A stretch of DNA of 9,699 bases from an uncultured Dehalococcoidia bacterium (GTDB taxonomy: Bacteria > Chloroflexota > Dehalococcoidia > Tepidiformales > Tepidiformaceae), in assembly GCA_937954195.1 (NCBI GenBank), contig CALFYR010000203.1, positions 1 to 9,699 of the forward strand. The letters are read 5' to 3'. The notes under the pieces are model-generated. The model worked only from the letters and a program-made list of their open reading frames with translations, did no database searches and was not told where the DNA came from. Both the position numbers and the translations under genes were made by a program. This document shows positions 6,071 to 9,699 of this stretch, in pieces (the stretch's first letter is position 1; each line of letters begins with the position of its first letter).

Positions 6071-7375
6071 TCAGTGGTCGGCTGTCGGCCTGCCGCGAAG
6101 CCCACGGACCTGGCGAAGGAACGAGCGGTAGTCCGCGAGTTCGCCCCGGCCGATTGCGAACGGGGCCCACGGTGGCAGCCGTTCGGCGCGGAGGAAGATG
6201 GCCAGGGCCGCAACGATGGCGACCGCATAGCCAATAGCGCTGGCCCACGCCGCGCCGTCAATCCCGAACTCCGGCACGAGGAAGAGCGCGAGGCCAATGT
6301 TGATCACGAGGGCAGTGGCGGCGACGGCTGAAACCATCCAGGGCATGCCGCGCTGATACGTGTAAAAGCCGGAGTACGCCTGGCTCAGCCCGTACAGGAA
6401 GACGCCCGGCAGCAAAATGCGGAGAGCTGTGGCCATCCCTTCGTACTTGGGGAAGATGACGTCCTCAATCAGGCCAGCCCCGGCAAAGAGGATGGGGCAG
6501 AGAACGCCAAGCAGGATGACCGTGTGGCGCATTACCCGGGCGGTGAGGGCCGCTGCTTCGGCGCGAGCCGACGACCCGAGGCGCGCGAACGTGACCAGCG
6601 CCAGCGAACCGCTCACCTGCCACACCGATTCGGCGATGTAGACCGCGTAGGAGTAGATAGCAACGGCGGCCTTGCCTTCGAAGTGGTCCACCACGAACAC
6701 GGGGCCCCGGTAGTTGAAGTAAGAGATGCCACTTGCGGTACCCGCGAGGACCGCGAAGCGAAGGATCGCGTAGACCACCGAACCGGAGGGACGTCCGATG
6801 TCCTTCAGCAGATTGCCCGTGGCCAGGAGGAGGACGACGGCGACCCACCAGCCCACCGCGTACATCCAGAGGGCGGCCGTGGGGCTCCGCTCATCGGCGA
6901 TGAATATGGTCGCGATGGCCGACAACGCGAACAAGGGCGGACAGACCAGCGCGAGGTTGTAGCGGATGAACGACTCGCGGCCCAGGAAGACGCCGGCGAT
7001 GACGCTGTTGACCGCCACGGCAGCTCCCGCCAGCGCGATAGGAAGCGCGTCCTCGGAAAGGTCGCCCCGAAGGAGTGGACCTGCGGCCAGCCCGGACAGC
7101 ACCGCGAGCGCGGCGATGGGAACCGCGATCGTCGCGCCGTTCAGCAGTACCTCCGCGGAAGCGCGGCGCTGGTTGGAGACCTGGTAGGCAGTGGCGGCGG
7201 TCAGGCCGTTCGTGGCGGCCGTGACGATACCGACGACAACCACACCGAAGACGAACCGGCCCGCGTCTTCCCGTTCGAGGACGCGGGAAGTGAGGATGAT
7301 GAGCGCGAAAGAGATGAGCAGGTTCGCGCCGCGGAAGAACACGGCGGCGATGCCGCCGAAGGCGATGGACACCAC
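6071..7375 (-). CDS. Polysaccharide/oligosaccharide flippase, Wzx-like (MOP superfamily)
   Basis: The product is 434 residues (433 if the second of two adjacent GTG codons is used). It is strongly hydrophobic, with about 12 predicted membrane helices near residues 6-30, 41-62, 78-100, 111-132, 140-160, 168-188, 199-220, 236-264, 284-305, 319-340, 346-367 and 373-396. Family-like features are the opening FFRGANLLISFALIILTSRV, the charged loop NYRGPVFVVDHF (221-232) and GIDGAAWASAIGYAVAI (371-387). Such proteins move lipid-linked sugar units across the cytoplasmic membrane for capsule, O-antigen or exopolysaccharide. No glycosyltransferase or polymerase is next to it here, so it stands alone in this window. 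An in-frame TAG 9 bases upstream rules out a longer protein. No Shine-Dalgarno site is seen. Confidence 0.88.
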   Translation of the reverse strand: MVSIAFGGIAAVFFRGANLLISFALIILTSRVLEREDAGRFVFGVVVVGIVTAATNGLTAATAYQVSNQRRASAEVLLNGATIAVPIAALAVLSGLAAGPLLRGDLSEDALPIALAGAAVAVNSVIAGVFLGRESFIRYNLALVCPPLFALSAIATIFIADERSPTAALWMYAVGWWVAVVLLLATGNLLKDIGRPSGSVVYAILRFAVLAGTASGISYFNYRGPVFVVDHFEGKAAVAIYSYAVYIAESVWQVSGSLALVTFARLGSSARAEAAALTARVMRHTVILLGVLCPILFAGAGLIEDVIFPKYEGMATALRILLPGVFLYGLSQAYSGFYTYQRGMPWMVSAVAATALVINIGLALFLVPEFGIDGAAWASAIGYAVAIVAALAIFLRAERLPPWAPFAIGRGELADYRSFLRQVRGLRGRPTADH

Positions 7376-7378
7376 TGG

Positions 7379-7384
7379 ATACTA
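7379..7384 (-). promoter_or_regulatory. Candidate -10 element for the flippase gene
   Basis: TAGTAT on the minus strand lies 3 bases before the GTG at 7375 and 6 bases before the GTG at 7372. With no Shine-Dalgarno site and only about 40 bp back to a terminator, a very short or leaderless transcript is plausible. No convincing -35 was found. Confidence 0.3.
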
Positions 7385-7415
7385 GCCTGCGCCGTCTAAG
7401 CCGCCACGAGACACG

Positions 7416-7443
7416 AAAACGCCCGCGTTGCCGCGGGCGTTTT
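7416..7443. terminator. Bidirectional intrinsic terminator
   Basis: AAAACGCCCGCG and CGCGGGCGTTTT form a perfect 12-bp stem with a 4-base loop, GCAA on the minus strand (a GNRA tetraloop). Eight G-C pairs are followed by four U in either direction. It lies 25 bases after the stop of the exported repeat protein and should end that transcript; it also insulates the flippase gene. Confidence 0.85.
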
Positions 7444-7463
7444 GCTGGTGGTTCCTGCCTGCT

Positions 7464-7477
7464 ACGAACTAGTTCGT
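7464..7477. repeat. 14-bp perfect palindrome across a stop codon
   Basis: ACGAACTAGTTCGT is its own reverse complement and contains the TAG stop (7471-7469) of the exported repeat protein. It has no spacer, so it is a DNA palindrome and not a good RNA hairpin. Its function is unknown. Confidence 0.5.
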
Positions 7478-9052
7478 GAAGGCGTTGTAGAGACCGTCGT
7501 TGTCGCCCTGGTTCAGGTCGTTGGTCGCGTTCGCGATAACGATGATGGGCTTGTCGCTGGTAATCGTGACACCACCCCAGAAGCAGGCCGGCGGAGTGGC
7601 TCCAAGGCCGCTATCGACGTCCAGGTTCTGGTAGAAGATGAACGAGCCGGTGATGGTCTTGTTCGTGGTGTAGGTGCCGGGTGCGTTGCATCCAGGCGCA
7701 GCGTTCGACGTGTCGTTGATAGCGGTGATGGTGAGGTTCGCCGTGCTGCCATCGGCAACGCTGACGCTGAACCAGGTGTTGTAGCCCGAGAAGCTGCCGG
7801 TGCGGTAGGCGCGCCGGAAGATGAGCGGGAGCTTGGCGGTGTTGGTGGCCCGGACAGTCGGGGTGCCGTTCACCGCGGTGTAGAGGTCGGTATCGACGAA
7901 GCTACCGGGCGTGGTCATCTTCGAGCGGAAGAGGACGGCCGCGATGGGCTGGTCGGAGGTAATGGTGGCAGCGCCAACGAAGCCTTCCGGAATGCCACCA
8001 ACCTGCTCGTAGACGGAGTGGCTGGCGGTGCCGTTCGGCGCGATGGTCAGCGGCACGGTGTAAGTACCGGTGTTACCGACGTACGTGATCGTCGCGTTCG
8101 CGGTCACGGCGCCCGGGTTCGAAAGCAGGTACTGCGAGTAGAACCCGGAGAGCTTGATGGCGAGCGGCATGGCGATCGTGGTTCCGAGGTCGCTCGTGCC
8201 ACCTTCAACGATGAAGCCATCGTACGAAGCCAGCTTGCGGAGGCCCGTCTGGTGGAAGGCATCGACGCCGACCGTGATAGTCGAGCTGGTGGTGGTGACC
8301 GTGGCAGCCATCAGGCGGTTGGAGGTGCTGGCGGGCATTGGGATAGCGCCATCGACCGCGGTCGGGGCGAAGCTGATCTGTCCGCCGACCGGGATACGGT
8401 AGCCGCCGCCGCCGCACGTCTGGCCACCGGAACCGGAATCGGTCACGGGGGTCTGCGAGCCGCCGGGGAAGACGTAGACGATGGTGACGCAGGCTTCGGT
8501 GTTGCCGGTGTTGGCGATTGCGAAGCGGGTGCTATAGATGCCGCTGAGCGCGTTGGCCACGTAGGGGAGGGTCACCTTGGTGCCGCCCGTGGGGTACGCG
8601 TTGTGGATGGAGTAGGACTTGCGGAACGTGTTCGACGTGATGTCGCGCACGAGCAGCGCGTTAATGGGCTGGTTGCTGGAAATGACACCGACGCCACGGA
8701 AGCCCGGGGTCAGGCCCGTGTTGATGGCCTGGGCGAACACGCGGGTCGCTCCGGGGGGCACATCGGTGAAGGCGACGGTCGCCGACGGGATCAGCACGCC
8801 CTGTGGGGTGTAGATGTCCATAACAATGGTGGCAGGGCCGGTGCCATTGTTCTGGGCGATGGAACTGGTGTTTTCCTTGCTATTTGGAAGCAAGGCCGGG
8901 AGGACGGCGCGGAACTCGCTACCGCCTGCCTGGACCAGGTCCTGGTTTCCCGGGTTGGGCATGCTGCCAGCACTGGCAGACGCCATCGGGATAAGGGTCA
9001 GGGCTCCAAGCAGAAGTGCGAGGGCCAGCCGCCGGGGGTGAATTCGCTCCAT
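7469..9052 (-). CDS. Secreted protein of four tandem beta-rich repeats, function unknown
   Basis: The product is 527 residues from the ATG at 9052, preceded by AGGAG with 7-base spacing; two earlier in-frame starts (9070, 9067) lie at or before the predicted transcript start. Residues 1-28 are a Sec signal peptide: basic MERIHPRR, a leucine/alanine core, and cleavage predicted after ASA. The mature part contains four repeats, about 46-152, 157-285, 292-395 and 405-524. Most begin with a leucine-proline segment and an [S/T]xx...N[T/P]G turn (IYSTRFAIANTG, FYSQYLLSNPG). They close with a signature such as VGVISSNQPINALLV (121-135), AATITSDQPIAAVLF (361-375) or GVTITSDKPIIVIAN (494-508); repeat 2 has the divergent AATVTTTSSTITVGVDAF. 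Cysteines occur only in repeat 2 (188, 213) and repeat 4 (455, 490). No membrane anchor or sorting signal follows repeat 4, so it is likely released or held non-covalently. It may be an envelope or matrix protein; I recognise no enzyme motif. Confidence 0.87.
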   Translation of the reverse strand: MERIHPRRLALALLLGALTLIPMASASAGSMPNPGNQDLVQAGGSEFRAVLPALLPNSKENTSSIAQNNGTGPATIVMDIYTPQGVLIPSATVAFTDVPPGATRVFAQAINTGLTPGFRGVGVISSNQPINALLVRDITSNTFRKSYSIHNAYPTGGTKVTLPYVANALSGIYSTRFAIANTGNTEACVTIVYVFPGGSQTPVTDSGSGGQTCGGGGYRIPVGGQISFAPTAVDGAIPMPASTSNRLMAATVTTTSSTITVGVDAFHQTGLRKLASYDGFIVEGGTSDLGTTIAMPLAIKLSGFYSQYLLSNPGAVTANATITYVGNTGTYTVPLTIAPNGTASHSVYEQVGGIPEGFVGAATITSDQPIAAVLFRSKMTTPGSFVDTDLYTAVNGTPTVRATNTAKLPLIFRRAYRTGSFSGYNTWFSVSVADGSTANLTITAINDTSNAAPGCNAPGTYTTNKTITGSFIFYQNLDVDSGLGATPPACFWGGVTITSDKPIIVIANATNDLNQGDNDGLYNAFTN

Positions 9053-9075
9053 GAACGTTCTCCTCATCACTCGGC

Positions 9076-9105
9076 AGTGTAGGAAGCGCGTTTGAGTAGG
9101 GTCAA
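9076..9105 (-). promoter_or_regulatory. Sigma70-type promoter of the exported repeat protein
   Basis: On the minus strand, TTGACC (9105-9100) and TACACT (9081-9076) are separated by 18 bases. They match the consensus at 5 of 6 and 4 of 6 positions. Transcription would begin near 9069, leaving a leader of about 17 bases that carries the AGGAG site before the ATG at 9052. This is the clearest promoter in the window. Confidence 0.7.
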
Positions 9106-9175
9106 CGAACGCGCCCCGAAGGGGTGGGAGGCTGATGTAAACGGTCTGTAACTTTTGGCATCTCTTACCAATCGT

Positions 9176-9262
9176 TTAGCCCCACTGACTCAGCCCCTGG
9201 AAAAAGAGGACAGTGGCAATGGCGCCTCCCACCATTACCAGTACGAGCCGGGTGCCACTCAT
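9176..9262 (-). CDS. Possible 28-residue single-span membrane peptide
   Basis: An ATG at 9262 opens a 28-codon frame ending in TAA at 9178-9176. The peptide starts MSGTRLVLVMVGGAIATVLF and ends FQGLSQWG. A short N-terminal stretch with one arginine, about 16-17 hydrophobic residues and a short polar tail give the shape of a small inner-membrane protein. It lies in the roughly 200-bp space between the exported repeat protein and the alpha/beta hydrolase, in the same direction as both. The ribosome-binding site is weak (GAGAG, 8 bases before the ATG) and no strong promoter was found. The in-frame TGA of the hydrolase lies 15 codons upstream. It could be a chance frame; no known family is recognised. 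Confidence 0.4.
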   Translation of the reverse strand: MSGTRLVLVMVGGAIATVLFFQGLSQWG

Positions 9263-9307
9263 CGGATCTACTCTCGCACGACTTTGCGTTATGGGTGAGC
9301 GAGCGGT

Positions 9308-9699
9308 TCAGGAACTCACAAATTGGGTGACCGCATCGATGACATGGGCACGTGAGGCGGCTTTGCCGAGACCCTTGCCGACCAGGTCATGGTTGCCACC
9401 TTCAATCCAATCGAAGGCGATTGCGGGCGAGAGCGGGTAGGCGGCGACATCTTGGCTCGTCCCGAACGGATCGGCCGTGCCCTGGATGATGAGCGTGGGG
9501 GTCCGGAGATGCTCAAGGTGGGCGATTCGCGGCTTCTCCGGCTTACCGGGCGCGTGGAATGGATACCCGAGGCATACGAGGCCAGCGGCGCCGAGTTCGT
9601 CGGCGACCATGCTCGCCATGCGGCCGCCCATGGACTTGCCGCCGATGAAGGTCCGCTCCGCGCCGGCTTCGGCGAACGCGCGGCGCCACGTGTCGAGCA
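9308..9699 (-). CDS. Alpha/beta hydrolase, KANL3/Tex30-like (partial, N-terminus beyond right edge)
   Basis: This is the C-terminal 129 codons of a gene entering from the right edge. It contains the nucleophile elbow GGKSMGGRMAS with Ser22 (numbered from the first complete codon in the window), the acid Asp76 in IQGTADPFG and the base His103 in EGGNHDL, so the catalytic triad looks intact. CLGYPFHAPGKPEK, between the nucleophile and the acid, is typical of this predicted hydrolase group. Natural substrates of the group are not well defined; a small cytoplasmic esterase or hydrolase role is inferred. The internal ATG at 9631 is not the true start, since the frame is open to the edge and the catalytic serine lies just before it. 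It contrasts with the triad-less hydrolase domain at 1863-2894. Confidence 0.85.
   Translation of the reverse strand, partial: LDTWRRAFAEAGAERTFIGGKSMGGRMASMVADELGAAGLVCLGYPFHAPGKPEKPRIAHLEHLRTPTLIIQGTADPFGTSQDVAAYPLSPAIAFDWIEGGNHDLVGKGLGKAASRAHVIDAVTQFVSS

Noticed and set aside
6524..7399. Plus-strand frame of 291 codons opposite the flippase
   Set aside because: It is a charged, low-complexity antisense translation; the minus strand encodes about 12 membrane helices.
7442..9082. Long plus-strand frame of 546 codons opposite the exported repeat protein
   Set aside because: It is the antisense of a GC-rich gene with strong codon bias. Its translation is rich in Gly, Val, Arg and Asp without any domain, while the minus strand has a signal peptide, repeats, promoter, RBS and terminator.
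9111..9122. Small CCCC-gaa-GGGG hairpin upstream of the exported protein promoter
   Set aside because: The stem is only 4 bp and no U-run follows, so it does not support a terminator call.

Overview
The window is GC-rich (about 65% by eye), densely coded and comes from a bacterial chromosome. No tRNA, rRNA, insertion sequence, CRISPR array or phage gene is visible. The gene mix suggests a heterotrophic member of the Chloroflexota, perhaps Dehalococcoidia-like: a YtcJ-type amidohydrolase, an alpha/beta-hydrolase/LuxR fusion, an actinobacterial-style acyl-CoA dehydrogenase, GNAT paralogs and a secreted repeat protein. Actinomycetota is the main alternative. This placement is an inference from gene content; no marker gene is present.

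Left third (1-4969). The N-terminus of a GNAT-like gene runs off the left edge on the minus strand, divergent from a complete amidohydrolase (224-1834, +). Convergent to that is a minus-strand regulator (1863-2894): an alpha/beta-hydrolase domain that appears to have lost its whole catalytic triad, fused to a LuxR-type DNA-binding domain. Its leader holds a near-perfect 27-bp inverted repeat that would bury its own ribosome-binding site. Upstream of it, also on the minus strand, an acyl-CoA dehydrogenase and a GNAT acetyltransferase overlap by one base (TAGTG). The GNAT is a paralog of the gene cut by the left edge.

Middle (4970-7443). A short divergent promoter region with a small palindrome separates the dehydrogenase from two plus-strand phosphatase-like genes, a small HAD hydrolase with a leaderless-type start and a histidine phosphatase two bases behind it. 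One base after the second of these ends a convergent minus-strand Wzx-like polysaccharide flippase. Its start lies about 40 bp from a strong bidirectional stem-loop terminator.

Right third (7444-9699). A secreted protein of four tandem beta-rich repeats (7469-9052, -) has a clear sigma70-type promoter, a Shine-Dalgarno sequence, a signal peptide and the terminator. Between it and a KANL3/Tex30-like alpha/beta hydrolase cut by the right edge lies about 200 bp that holds a possible 28-residue single-span membrane peptide.

The genes do not form one obvious pathway. They read as several small transcription units: acyl-CoA/acyl-transfer metabolism with a ligand-sensing regulator nearby, a two-phosphatase operon, and cell-envelope functions. 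The best candidates for something undescribed are the pseudo-hydrolase LuxR regulator with its structured leader, the four-repeat exported protein, and the tiny membrane peptide.
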